From positions 39,150,241-39,214,240 of the forward strand of contig NC_083565.1 in the NCBI RefSeq assembly GCF_019925205.1: 64,000 nt of DNA. The letters are read 5' to 3'. This document shows, one piece after another, positions 25,246 to 36,690 of the stretch. The DNA is from Metopolophium dirhodum (lineage: Eukaryota; Arthropoda; Insecta; Hemiptera; Aphididae). A program made the position numbers and the translations under genes. The notes beneath the pieces were generated by a model. The model was not told the DNA's origin. It searched no databases and saw nothing but the letters and a program-made list of their open reading frames with translations. Positions within the stretch are counted from its first letter, which is position 1, and each line of letters begins with the position of its first letter.

Positions 25246-25524
25246 TTTAATAAATTAAATATGGACTGACCACATTCCAATAGAAAACACAGTATAAACG
25301 TATTATGAATAACTGTTATAGATGTTTAGTCACAAATCGTTATAGTTTACAAAATCAAATTAAAAAAAAATATATTATAAACGAAAATGAATGAAAGGGT
25401 TCTTGAGCATCACCTTCTAATTATAGAAAGAAGCTGAAATTTTAGTATAAAAATACCACAGATAGGTCTAAAAAAATCAAGCGCAGCCCAGACAGATAAA
25501 TTAAAAAAACAATTTTTTTTTAAA

Positions 25525-25740
25525 CCACCATACTGGGCGATTCACCAAGAATGCCCCCCACCCACCATTTTTTTCATCAATAGTGCAGTTATGCAAAACC
25601 TAAATTTTTTAATTTTTAAATTTACTCAAAGACCATAGTTTTATATTCTTGAGATATTTGCATTGCTTAACGAGTGTCCTGTGGAGATACGAACAGGAGT
25701 TATGACGATTTGAAAATGTCGGTCATTAATATTAATCCAT
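25525..25740. mobile_element. Fragment of the TACAGGGTGATTCACC element family
   Basis: Opens with ACTGGGCGATTCACCAAGAA, then a C-rich tract, and contains GAGTGTCCTGTGGAGATACG and TCAAAGACCATAGTTTTAT. The same order of blocks appears at 39680-40190 (TACAGGGTGATTCACC, C tract, CACTCAAAGACCCA, GAGTGTGCCGTGTAGACTC) and, in part, at 31490-32056. Non-coding. Confidence 0.5.
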
Positions 25741-25749
25741 CACAATTAA

Positions 25750-27378
25750 TAATTTGTAAAAAACGGTCCAAGTATAATATAAATACTAGTTTCGACGATA
25801 CGTCTATTTTATATTTTTGTGAAACCGTTTTTAAGGTATATTATCGTTAGCAGAGAAACTACTCGTTTGAATTTTTAACTATATAGGTAGGTACGTCGAC
25901 AAAAAAAATTGCGGGTGATCAAATTGTATACATTGTGTGTGGGCCATACTTATTAAAAATACTTTTTAGATGTACGTAATACACAATAAACGCATTTAAA
26001 TACGTATATCTAAATATTATTCAACAAGACGTATGAATTGCGAGAGCGTTTATGTGTAATCACCATAATGTGATTATTCGATTATTTAATTTACTTTATT
26101 TGATAATGTTTGCCGACGTCGAAAGTTGCATTAACACTGCAACCACCCATACGACCTAAGTATAGTTGGTAAGTTTTCGTACCAATTTGTTTGACGAACC
26201 AACATATTCCTGATCCATCTATATGTATAGTAAAATAGCACCCAAAGCATATGAGATATTATATATAATATAAATGAAAAACCTAATAATGAATAACCAA
26301 CGAATCGTGCAATAACGCTATGTAGAAATTTAGAAATAAATATAAATAATTTTCGTAATTATAATCGTTTTAAGCGTTATAATATTATATACATACTTTA
26401 AAGATTAACTATAGTCATCTATTTATTTTATTACTCACATCTGTAAGGAATGTCGAGCAGCTAACACCTATGAGAGTGTTTATCACCGACCAAATTATGT
26501 TGTTTATTGTATTATAATATTATTTTAGCTCTATTATGTATTAAGTAAATCTCACATTGTACTGTATCGTTATTATTGGTATTTAAATTGAATGTCTAAT
26601 TTATGAACCTCTCGCCTTAAAAACAAGCTTTTGCTTACAAGCACACTTACTACTGTATATTTATAATTGAAAATAAGTTGGTAATTGTTTGAAAATAAAA
26701 TTACTATTACTATTATTAAAAAAAAAAAAAAAATTACATTTTTTTTCAATAGGTATTGTTTCTCCTCCAATTTAGGCGTCCAATAATTCAATTCTATTTG
26801 ATCCATAAAATGGAAATACCTGAGCGGGTAAGTTATTTATGCGAATTAAATGCCTACCTACGACCTACCTACCTACCTACCTAGTTATAAGGATACTGTA
26901 TGAAATAAATTATTCAATTGTTTTAGTTATGAGTTTAAATCCTTTTATTATTATATAGTGATATTAGTAATAATATGACGTAAGTATAAATGTATAGAAT
27001 ATGACAATAAACTAAAAGCGACCCTTTATTGATTTTAGCGGTATAGGTATTAGCACATCGAACCAAATAATATACATTTCATTTTCTATCTAATGTAAAG
27101 AAACTTTGTTTGATACATTTTAAAATGTACAATTCATTAATTGAATATTATTAGTAATTTATTCGTCATCGATAGGAAATATAATGAAAGGAATTGTATT
27201 TGTTATAGTATTACAATATAGTTACGGACAAAAGAAGATATTATTATATAATTTATCGCTTAAAAGTTTAAACTAATGAAACTAATTCAAACGATTAATT
27301 TCATGCAACAAGAAAATTGAAATAAATATGTTTCAAAGTACCTGCCTACCTACTATGTTTATTGATGATTGGTAGTTT
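25750..27378. other. AT-rich stretch without recognisable genes
   Basis: Contains an A-rich/T-rich pair of homopolymers near 26720 and a TACC run (26851-26884). Nothing else was recognised. Confidence 0.4.
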
Positions 27379-28000
27379 GTAATTTTATTCAATAACAAAT
27401 TGTTGGTACCAATACGATTTATTAAATAAATAATTAATTAGAGAATTTAAAATCTTTTTGTAAAGTTAGATAAACTATTTATGACTTCTCAAACCTGCGG
27501 TTGTTGTCAACTTATAATATATTATATATTGTAGTTTGAATTTTAAACAACAAAAACTACCCATTCAATTTGAGACTATAAATCGAAGAATTTTTGTTTA
27601 AATCATTGTGAAATCCGTCCACCTAATGGCTATTACTAATTATGTCATAAACAAAAACCGTGTACGAAATTCAATCAGTAAAACAAATAATTAGTGACCG
27701 ATGAGAATAATGTGTAATAATTATTGCTCGATTTACAAATTTTGATATACTATAATATAATTATTTTCAACTTGACTATAAAACCGATTTTGATCTAAAA
27801 TAATTTATGGTTTAAATATAACTACTTACCTACTATGTATATGTTTTATAAATTATGTCATAATTTCAATCGTATGAGAATTGCATTGCAGAACAAACTA
27901 AACGTAAAGAATTGTATACGCGTTTTAATTTATCTGATGATAGTAAAGAAAGGTCCTTTTGGCACGATGGATCTCATTCTACGGTAAGGATAAATATTTG
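27379..28000 (+). repeat. Copy A of a tandem triplication carrying an exon-like segment (shortened)
   Basis: Begins at TGTAATTTTATTCAA and ends in AAGGATAAATATTTG, exactly where copy B begins. It includes intron-like DNA and then GAATTGCATTGCAG followed by an exon-like block. About 140 bp of that block is missing relative to B and C: AAACTAAACGT joins directly to AAAGAATTGTATACGCG. It is the most diverged copy. Confidence 0.85.
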
Positions 28001-28660
28001 TAATTTTATTCAAAACAAATTATAGGTATTAATACAATTTATTAAATAAATAATTTATTTGAGAATTTAAAATCGTTTTGTAAAGTTAGATAAACTATTT
28101 ATAGAATTTTCAAACATGCCATTATTGTTAACTTATAATATTATATTGAACAAAAACCACGTACGAAATTCAATCAGTAAAATAATAATTAGTGAATGAT
28201 GACATAATGTGCCTTTAATTTTATTGCTCTATTTACAAATTTTGATATTCTATAATATAATTATTTAATATTTTTAACTTGACTATAATACCGGTTTTGA
28301 TCTAAAATAATTTATGGTTTAAATATAACTACCTTCCTACTATGTATATGTTTTATAAATTATGTCATAATATTTCAATCGTATGAGAATTGCATTGCAG
28401 AACAAACTAAACGTACTTTGTGACTATAACTTACTCGAAGTTAACACGCGTTATTGAATATTATGCTGAAATAAATAAATAAATCTGACGACACGATAAA
28501 AGATAAATTGGATACCTACCGCAACATTTCCAAGTGGTGGTGGTGGCACGCTCGAATATTAACTCTTAAAGAATTGTATACGCGTTTTAATTTATCTGAT
28601 GATAGTAAAGAAAGGTCCTTTTGGCACGTGGATCTCATTCTACGCCAAGGATAAATATTT
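28001..28660 (+). repeat. Copy B of the tandem triplication
   Basis: Same organisation as A with the full exon-like block (from about 28401), again ending at AAGGATAAATATTTG and joining straight to the intron-like start of copy C. The exon-like frame is interrupted; a GGCACGTGGATC reading differs by one base from GGCACGATGGATC in copies A and C. Confidence 0.85.
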
Positions 28661-29300
28661 GTAATTTTATTCAAAACAAATTATAGGTATTAATACAATT
28701 TATTTGAGAATTAAAATCGTTTTGTAAAGTTAGATAAACTATTTATAGAATTTTCAAACATGCCATTATTGTTAACTTATATAATATTATATTGAACAAA
28801 AACCACGTACGAAATTCAATCAGTAAAATAATAATTAGTGAATGATGACAATAATGTGCCTTTAATTGTATTGCTCTATTTACAAATTTTGATATTCTAT
28901 AATATAATTATTTAATATTTTCAACTTGACTATAAAACCGATTTTGATCTAAAATAATTTATGGTTTAAATATAACTACCTTCCTACTATGTATATGTTT
29001 TATAAATTATGTCATAATTTCAATCGTATGAGAATTGCATTGCAGAACAAACTAAACGTACTTTGTGACTATAACTTACTCGAAGTTAACACGCGTTATT
29101 GAATATTATGCTGAAATAAATAAATCTGACGACACGATAAAAGATAAATTGGATACCTACCGCAACATTTCCAAGTGGTGGTGGCACGCTCGAATATTAA
29201 CTCTTAAAGAATTGTATACGCGTTTTAATTTATCTGATGATAGTAAAGAAAGGTCCTTTTGGCACGATGGATCTCATTCTACGTTAAGGATAAATATTTG
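28661..29300 (+). repeat. Copy C of the tandem triplication
   Basis: Same intron-like lead, acceptor-like TTGCATTGCAG at 29035-29045 and exon-like block. Unlike A and B, it does not stop at AAGGATAAATATTTG but reads on into GAAGAGCGCC, so this copy keeps the original 3' continuation. Confidence 0.85.
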
Positions 29301-29428
29301 GAAGAGCGCCACGACGTATTCCCAAAGGTCTTTTTCGTGTACATGATTCAACCTCCCCTGTACTACTGCAGAGAAGTGAATGAGGAGAAGCAAATAACTT
29401 TTAATTTTAAATCACCTATAGAGTGACT
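29046..29428 (+). pseudogene. Unidentified terminal exon, decayed (in the last triplication copy)
   Basis: After a good 3' splice site (TTGCATTGCAG) a coding-like stretch runs to a TGA at 29426-29428. Three segments in different frames look protein-like: LNVLCDYNLLEVNTR at the start, then KSDDTIKDKLDTYRNISKWW and RFNLSDDSKERSFWH in the middle, and finally ERHDVFPKVFFVYMIQPPLY and a C-terminus ending FKSPIE. The frame changes near 29097 and near 29265-29285, so the copy as given cannot encode one protein. I do not recognise the family. It looks like the last exon of a cellular gene rather than a transposase, because no element ends flank it. An AATAAA occurs at about 29616. Alternatives are a frameshifted lineage-specific gene or a transduced gene fragment. 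Confidence 0.5.
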
Positions 29429-29429
29429 G

Positions 29430-31489
29430 TGATTCTATAGGCGACTTTCAAATTTATGCTTGACCTGCCGACCTTTTGGTAGGTAGGTACCTACGTAGAC
29501 TCATATTTGATTAACGACAAAAACAAATATTTTAAACAAACACCGATCCTACTTTTTTATGCGGCCAACATGCTTTACTGTCGAAACAGAATGTTTGGTG
29601 AGTAGGCAGGTAATAAATAAACGACTTATAAGTAGAATAAGCCTATACATGGTATAAAGTCCCTTGTCAAACATTTTCATTTTCAAATTACGAACCCGAC
29701 TGAATTCGTATAATATTATCATACGGTTTTGTTGATTGTTTACTTACGTGATAAGATAACGAAAAATAAAATTTAAATGTACCTATTATATGCGTTATTT
29801 ATAATTTTGAGCAACGGATTCTCAGTGAACATAATTATTACTATAAGTGTTAATGTCAATAATAAAATAAAAAATAATAACCATTGTCTGAACGTCATAA
29901 TGTCTGTTGTATGTGCATAATAGTATAGTGCGTTTATTTTTTTGATATATAATTATATAACTATTGTTTACACAATATATTGTGTACAACGCATTTTATC
30001 GATTAACAGCGATAAATTATTTTCAAGTACCTACCTATTATTTTGTATTGATTTCATAAATTATTTTTTCCTCCTCTGTTAATAATATATTGAATAACTG
30101 TACACGACCTAACTTTGTGGGGTGCCGAAACGTTTTTCTTGTTTTAACTTAAAACGCTTATCGTTTTATAAGATATAACAAGCTAATTTTCTTTACGTTT
30201 TCGATATTTTCAGACGAATATTCAGAATATTAATATGCTTTGGTTAGAGGTTACAATTTGATAAAAAGTATAAAAAATACAAACTATTGTACTTGCAATA
30301 GGGTTGAACCGAAACTCTATACCACGGCCCAGGGAAAATTATTTCTAGTGGCCTCGGCAACATTTTATGAGTTGGCCAAATTTTTGTTAACCGACAACCT
30401 GTTGGTGTACTTATTTTTTTTTTAAAAAAAAAACGATGTATAATTAGGTAAGTAGGTACATTAAAATTGTTTTTGATTTCATTTTATGTCTTGTATTATA
30501 TTATCTTGTGAGTAGGTCTAAGTTTTAGCCAAACTGAAAGAAAAAGGTTCGATTTTCGTCTCCACCAAATATATTTCTTTCTAAATACATTTATTATCCT
30601 TTGAGAACCATTTAGAATTGATCGGGGGCCACCGCTAGGAGTTGATGGTTATCATTTTAATAACTGTGTTCTACAGAAATTAATTAAAAAAAGTACTAAG
30701 AGTATAATATAATAATATTATAATATTAAAAACTACAATATTAAATAAATACAATTGATTATTACACACCCTTTTTAGTAATTAAAACATTGTCGTCGCC
30801 AACACGATTAGTTGCCGTACAAGTCTAAGCAACACAGCCATACCGTGAAATATTTGTTTGTACCGATTTCTATGTAAAATTGAATAATTTAAATCCATTA
30901 ATTAAAATCTTTGATTTTTTTTTTTGGGGGGGGGAGGGCGGGGTTAGCTGGTATCGATGAAAAGGGGATGAGTCCTACGCACTTAAATCACGTATTATTT
31001 GGTTTTCAATGAAATTTAAAATTACTTTTTGTTTGTTAATTTTTCTTTTTGATGCAAAGCACCCTACCGTCTATATTATGTACACGGGTTCGATTCATTC
31101 CGCGTTTGTAACTTAGGTATCCAGCTACATTTTTAGTGTTTAATCCGTATTCTGCGTCGATCTCGAAGTGTATTATTACCGTAGGTACAGTCTCTTGTAG
31201 AAAAGAAGAATTTACGTAATCGAAAACATTGGAAATATTCCAAAAATTATCCACCTACGCGCCGTAGTAGTATCAATTCCCTTGTGATTGGAACGCCTCG
31301 ACTTTCAAAACGATCAAACGTGTCCTAATGATCCCTCAACTAGTAACTCCAGATTCGGGTTTGAGGATTATTTTTATGATATTACTTTTTCAATGTTGAT
31401 TTAAGAAAATGCTTAAATTATAATAATAATATATACACCAAGCATGCAAAACAAAGTTATTCAAATCCTCGAGATTTCTCGTACTACCT
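29430..31489. other. Unassigned stretch
   Basis: Downstream of the decayed exon. Frames at 30240-30425 (plus) and 31036-31254 (minus) have no recognisable domain or splice context. A T-run joined to a G-run lies at about 30918-30942. Confidence 0.4.
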
Positions 31490-32056
31490 ACTCAAAGAGT
31501 GTCACGTGGTGATACAAACTTCAGCTGTTTTTAAATGAGAACCCCCCCCCCCCCCCATTTCTACTGTACATTTTTAGTAGATAATTTTTTTGCAAATGTT
31601 GACGCCCCTAATTCAAAATTCGAATGATTACTTAGTTTCTTGGTTATTAAAATGTTTGTACTGACGATAGTATTTATTGTAATTGGGTCATTTTTACAAA
31701 TTATTTAAGTTGAAAGGTTGATATTAATGATCTAAATTTCGAAATTACCATAGCTTCCATATCTTACGAATATGGGACTTTAATTCTTAGAACACAAAAT
31801 CAAATAACTCAAAAACTACTCGTACCAATTTTGATTCTGACACGAAACGATTTCCAAAAAAATAATTTATTTACACTGAAAAAGAGGGTTCGTTTTAAAA
31901 AACAGAAGTTTGTATCATCACAGTACACTCCCTAAGTATTACAAAAACTCAAGAATTGTCTTTGTGTATATTTAAAAATTAAAAATTTCCGATTTTGAAT
32001 AAATGCATTATTGAAGAAAAAGGGGGTGAGCGCATGCTTGATCAATCACTCTGTAT
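31490..32056. mobile_element. Foldback-like element of the TACAGGGTGATTCACC family (opposite orientation)
   Basis: The right end ATCACTCTGTATA is the diverged inverted form of TACAGGGTGAT. Inside, GAGTGTCACGTGGTGATACA near 31498 has an inverted partner near 31905-31935 (reverse complement GAGTGTACTGTGATGATACA), so the element folds on itself. A 15-base C tract (31542-31556) corresponds to the C tract in the 39.7-kb copy. Non-coding; the left outer terminus is not identified. Confidence 0.5.
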
Positions 32057-33113
32057 ATACCTATCAGTTTATGCACGACAGTCCGCTTATAATTTTAAAT
32101 TACGCAAAAAATGCATAGTTAATATTTTTATTTAATTATTATTGTTGAATACGTTTCTTGAAAAAAAAAATTATGGTAATTTCGTTTTTTTTAATTTCGT
32201 TAAATCTGTACGTGACGTTATTGATTATGATTCAGTTCGATTGATAATAATAAATTATTACACTATGGATTTCAATAAATGATTCATTATTAAAGTGCCC
32301 ACGTCGATCGTTGTTTTTTCGTTTCCAATCAAAATAATAATATAGAAATGCCGGGCAAAATCACTACAGAAACACTATAGTTTCAAATCCCATGAAATGT
32401 TTAAACGAAATCGACTGGCGGTGGTACCTATGAATTATTGTGTATTCGAACTTTATGTAAATTGCATCAAATTTTCACTCGGGTTTACACTGGAAATTTA
32501 TTTAATAGAATTCATGACTTACGGTTTCCTGAGAGTGTTCATTCAACTTTATGTTATTCTGACATTTCGGCATTGTATTGTAAGAGCACCATCTCCGCCA
32601 TTCTCCGAAAATGTTATTATTATTATTAACTATATAACTTCTGCGGGTGTCTCGTAACTTTATATTTATCAGTTTATTTTTACGTGCACACCAACTGCAC
32701 ACATATGTTTTTACGCATGTGTTAAATTTGTTATCAGTTATAATTTCTGGTTGAGCATCTGCAACGTATAGTTTAACTGGAATTTCTTGTCGCTTTTGCA
32801 GCGTCATGTTTCTTCGATTTATCGCCACTTATATAATATTATGGTAATGTACGACTACGTCTCGTGCAAACGTTAAAAAAAACTGATAGGAAAAATCGGA
32901 AAACAGATTTATTCATTAAAAATGGATTAACAAAAAAAAAAAAAAAACACTGAAAATTGGAGCATTTCTACATACTTTAAAAGAACACGAAATACGCCTT
33001 ATCAATAGCAGCCATCCTAGAAGAAGCACTCGATGAAGACGACAGCACGAAAATCGTCAACCAAAATTAAAAAAAAAAATGTTTGACTAAAACATTAATC
33101 GCATACCTAGGTA
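32057..33113. other. Unassigned stretch with overlapping short frames
   Basis: Frames on both strands at 32397-32828 overlap one another in a patch of average composition; none has a recognisable motif. No element termini were seen. Confidence 0.35.
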
Positions 33114-34255
33114 TAGAGTGTAACAGGAAGACCGACGTATAAAAAATTACTTTTGTTCTAGTAAATATTATTTTTATTTTATTTTATTTACAGACGCCTT
33201 CGCTTCACGTACGGTGTAACATTTTTCATGCAATTTATTTAAAAATTAAAAATAATCAATTTGTAAATCTGATTAAGTACTAGAAAAATTGCATTGAAAA
33301 AAACATGTATTTAAGTCGAGTGGTTACAATTTTTGAAATCTCATTATTTTTGTTAAGTAGGTAAAGTTGATCCAGTCATAAAGAAACATTTTAAATTCAA
33401 AAAGTATAACTTTATTTTTACATTTGTACGACAATATTTAAATAGGAAACTTATCTACTTGTTAAAATCTAAATATATATTTTTTAAAGCTATTAGTTTA
33501 TTAATATTGAAACTAACGAGTCTTACTTAAAAACAATTTGATATTTTAAAAAATCATAAAAAATGTATTCACTCGACTTAGATAAATGTTTTTACAATCA
33601 AAAGCTTTCTAAAAAACATATTTACAAACTGGCGTTAAGAGGATGTCAGCGCACTATTTGTTTTCTCTCTTTGACCCACGCGCAACATAGACAAAACGCA
33701 TTTGCGCAGAATCGTTTTTTCTATGTTTTCAAGTAATCTTAGAGTAAAATCACTCATTACAAAAAATATAGATAATAATATTTTAGAGGGAATGTGACAT
33801 ATCGATTTTATATTATATTGTTATTTGACTTTGTATTCGACTTTCAAAATAAACAAAAAAATGTTGTAAATTAAAATGATGTTTAAATTGTTTTGAAGCA
33901 ATATTTAGAAAAATCGATATGTCATTCTCTCAAAAATATAATTCCCTATCTTTTTTGTAATGGGCGGTTTTACTCTAAGATTACTTAAAAACATAGAAAA
34001 AACCATAATGCGTTTTGTCTAGTATGTTACGCGTGGGCCAGAGAGAGAAAACAGTTGATAGTGCGCTGACATCCTCTTAATGACATTTCCAAAAAATAAT
34101 TTAAATCAGATTTTTTTTCAGTATTAAAAATAAAAATATAAAACATTATATACGTGTACGTAAAGCACACCGGTCAATAAATTATGTTAATAAAAAAAAA
34201 TATTGATTTGAACAAAAATCATTCCATTTGTCAAATATTTCCGTTACAACCTATG
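33114..34255. mobile_element. mariner/Tc1-like element, diverged, with a nested MITE
   Basis: The left end AGAGTGTAACAGGAAG and right end CCGTTACA-ACCTATG resemble the CAGGGTGTAACAGG / CCGTTACACCTTG ends of the 22952-23178 MITE. The internal GTATTTAAGTCGAGTGGTTACA also matches its CTAAGTCAAGTAGTTACA block. Another element (33639-34076) is inserted inside. The frame is lost; no transposase was recognised. Termini are diverged, so boundaries are approximate. Confidence 0.45.
33639..34076. mobile_element. TTAA-flanked foldback MITE with ~200-bp inverted arms
   Basis: The left arm starts GAGGATGTCAGCGCACTAT directly after TTAA (33635-33638); the right arm ends GCGCTGACATCCTC directly before TTAA (34077-34080). 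The arms pair over about 200 bp with small differences, including CTTAGAGTAAAA and CATATCGATTTT blocks. The loop is AT-rich and non-coding. TTAA duplication is the hallmark of piggyBac-type insertion, although the terminal bases are not the usual piggyBac CCC, so the superfamily is inference. Confidence 0.85.
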
Positions 34256-34259
34256 CCCA

Positions 34260-35727
34260 GACCAATGTCACATACAGTCTGTAAATCAACTAAAAACCTT
34301 TTCTCAAATTTAAATTTCACTTATTGTACACAAGACTGATACTCTTATAATAAGTTGCCGAAGCTTCAATAAATATTTTTTTTTAAGAAATAAGAAAAAA
34401 ACAGTTTAATTACTCTTAACACGTCATAGACAATAATATAATATTTTAAGCTTGCGCATTACTAATTATTATTTTCGCATAATACATATAATTTTACCGT
34501 CACGATCAATGTGCAAACATTAAAATGGCGTTCATTTTTTAAAATTTTATTTCGTATGACGCGCAGGACGTAGTAGATTTAATAAATGAAATATAATTTT
34601 GAAAACGATCATTAATCTGAAAAAAAAAAAAAAGGTGGTTTTCAAAACGATACGTGAGATTTGTAGATCACGTGCACGGAAATCGCTGAACGGATCAGAG
34701 GTCGGTTCATTTCCGGTCATAAATCTTGATCTCGGTCAGTATAATGTTTTATTCAGTTTTCGGGGGGTATATAAGTATCGCGGGGCAAATGTATTGGAAA
34801 CACCATTTTATGTCTTCGTCGTGCGATTCGATAACCGTCGTGTTATTTCCGGAAGATATGCAGCCAGCCATCGTCGTCGGCTGTGGTTGGCCGTGAAAAT
34901 ATTATGATGTAAACACCGTATGTAATAATAATTATTATTTCTAGCACGACCTATAACAGTTCACAGACCCATAAAATGCGTTTTGTATAAGACTAGAAAT
35001 GTGGGTGAGTTGATAACTATTTTTTCCGTTGAAATTGTCCTAACGCTTTCGATAATTTCTTTGAACGTTTTCGTTTTTGACGATTTTTTCTTAACACGAT
35101 TAATTGTTGAGGTTGTACGGTCGGTATCGTATCAGTTAGTATCGAATTTAATTAGAAACTAAACGGATGTAAACTGAAATGAAAATATTCAGGCACCAGC
35201 TGCATGTTAAATAAAACAAATTTATAATAACTACTGAAAATATTTTGTATACAATTTTGGAAATAACTCGAACAATAAATAACGAAAAATGGAAAAATCA
35301 ATAAATGTAGGAAAACTTTCACTCAACATTTATACTGGAGTAAAAATACAATTTTTTTTAATTATAGATGAAAATCTACATTTATTTCCGAGATAATTAA
35401 TGTATTTGTATTATGGATTTCCTCTATATTTAATAGAATAATATTAAAAAATATTAAAATGGGTAAATATGGTAATACAAATAAGAGGCTTTAGATTTGA
35501 GCGTTAAATATACTATGACTATATATTATAAAATCATCAAAGGATTTTTTAGATAAGAAATCAATATGAGAAATGATAAAGTTTTCAAAATTTTCGACTT
35601 GTTGAACATTTTCACAAAAAATTTTTTTATAAAAACGTACATCGCTAAATTAAAACCGTAAATTTGCACAGATAAACACTGCGGCGGATTGCAAGAGTTC
35701 GAGTAGAGTAATTTCACGATAGCGAAT
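34260..35727. other. Unassigned stretch with a small less AT-rich patch
   Basis: The region 34640-34910 is less AT-rich and holds a plus-strand frame (34599-34907) with no recognised motif. AAAATGTGGGTGAGT-like sequence near 35000 could be a splice donor but has no supporting exon. Otherwise AT-rich. Confidence 0.35.
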
Positions 35728-36324
35728 ACATTTTAAGTACCTACATAAATACGTGTTTTAAATAATTTTCGATAATAATATTTGGACAAAGTATTTTAAA
35801 TACTTTCTCGAAGTATCTGTAACTAAAATCAAATACTAATTTTCAAATAGTTATTCGTTTTAGTTTATATTATTATATTTTCTGTTTTTATTTTTATTTT
35901 AAACATTAAAAACAGAAAAAAATTAAGATGATTATATTTTTATAGTTAACCAAATGTGATACGGTGTAAATTAATAATCTATAAAATTAACGAAAATCAG
36001 TTTTTTTGATTTACAAAGTAAGAAAATGTATTTATAAACAATATGAAAGTTGGTATTTGAAATAAGGTACCTATTTTGAAAGTATCTATGAATCAGTTTT
36101 AAAACAATTTGTTTTATTTTATTTATTTATTTATAAACGCCAATCGGCAATTATTGTATGATTGCATTTTAAATTTAATTTATAAGTAATAAATATTTAT
36201 AACACTCAGTAACACGGAACAAATTATAGAAAATAATACACAATATATAAACTTAATGGTGATGTAGTGATATATTATAGGACAGCAAACTTATATAACT
36301 AATACATATTATATTATTAAGTAT

Positions 36325-36690
36325 TAAAATCAAAAAAGCGTGAAAATCTAATACAAGGCTCTTGATATACTGTTACAACAGCTGTTGAAAAATATTAAAT
36401 ATACATAGGCACAATTTTTTTTTTTTATAACATATAAAGTTCGAATTTTGACGAAATTTATCAAATTTAATAATTATTTTGTAGTTAAAAATTTTTCAAA
36501 ATGTTAAACTTTTATAGCTAAAGATTGAAAATTTAAAACAAGGTTCCACGTAAATAGGTTAGGTACATATAAATTACTTTTTCCACATTAATATCAAATA
36601 TAATTAATATACTTAGTAATATCATAAGCTGACTGACCGTCTTCGCACACCATCGTTTTCTTATACAATGATATTATATCTTTGAACTCA
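36325..36690 (+). repeat. Partial copy of the 54.1-kb TIR-repeat family (right half)
   Basis: Matches 54990-55320 block for block: AAAAGCGTGAAAAT, GCTCTTGATATACTGTTACA, CATAGGCACAATTTTTTTT, GGTTCCACGTAAATAGGTTA and GCTGACTGACCGTCTTCGC. The left half of the element is missing. The following sequence is the ~590-bp tandem repeat. Confidence 0.7.
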
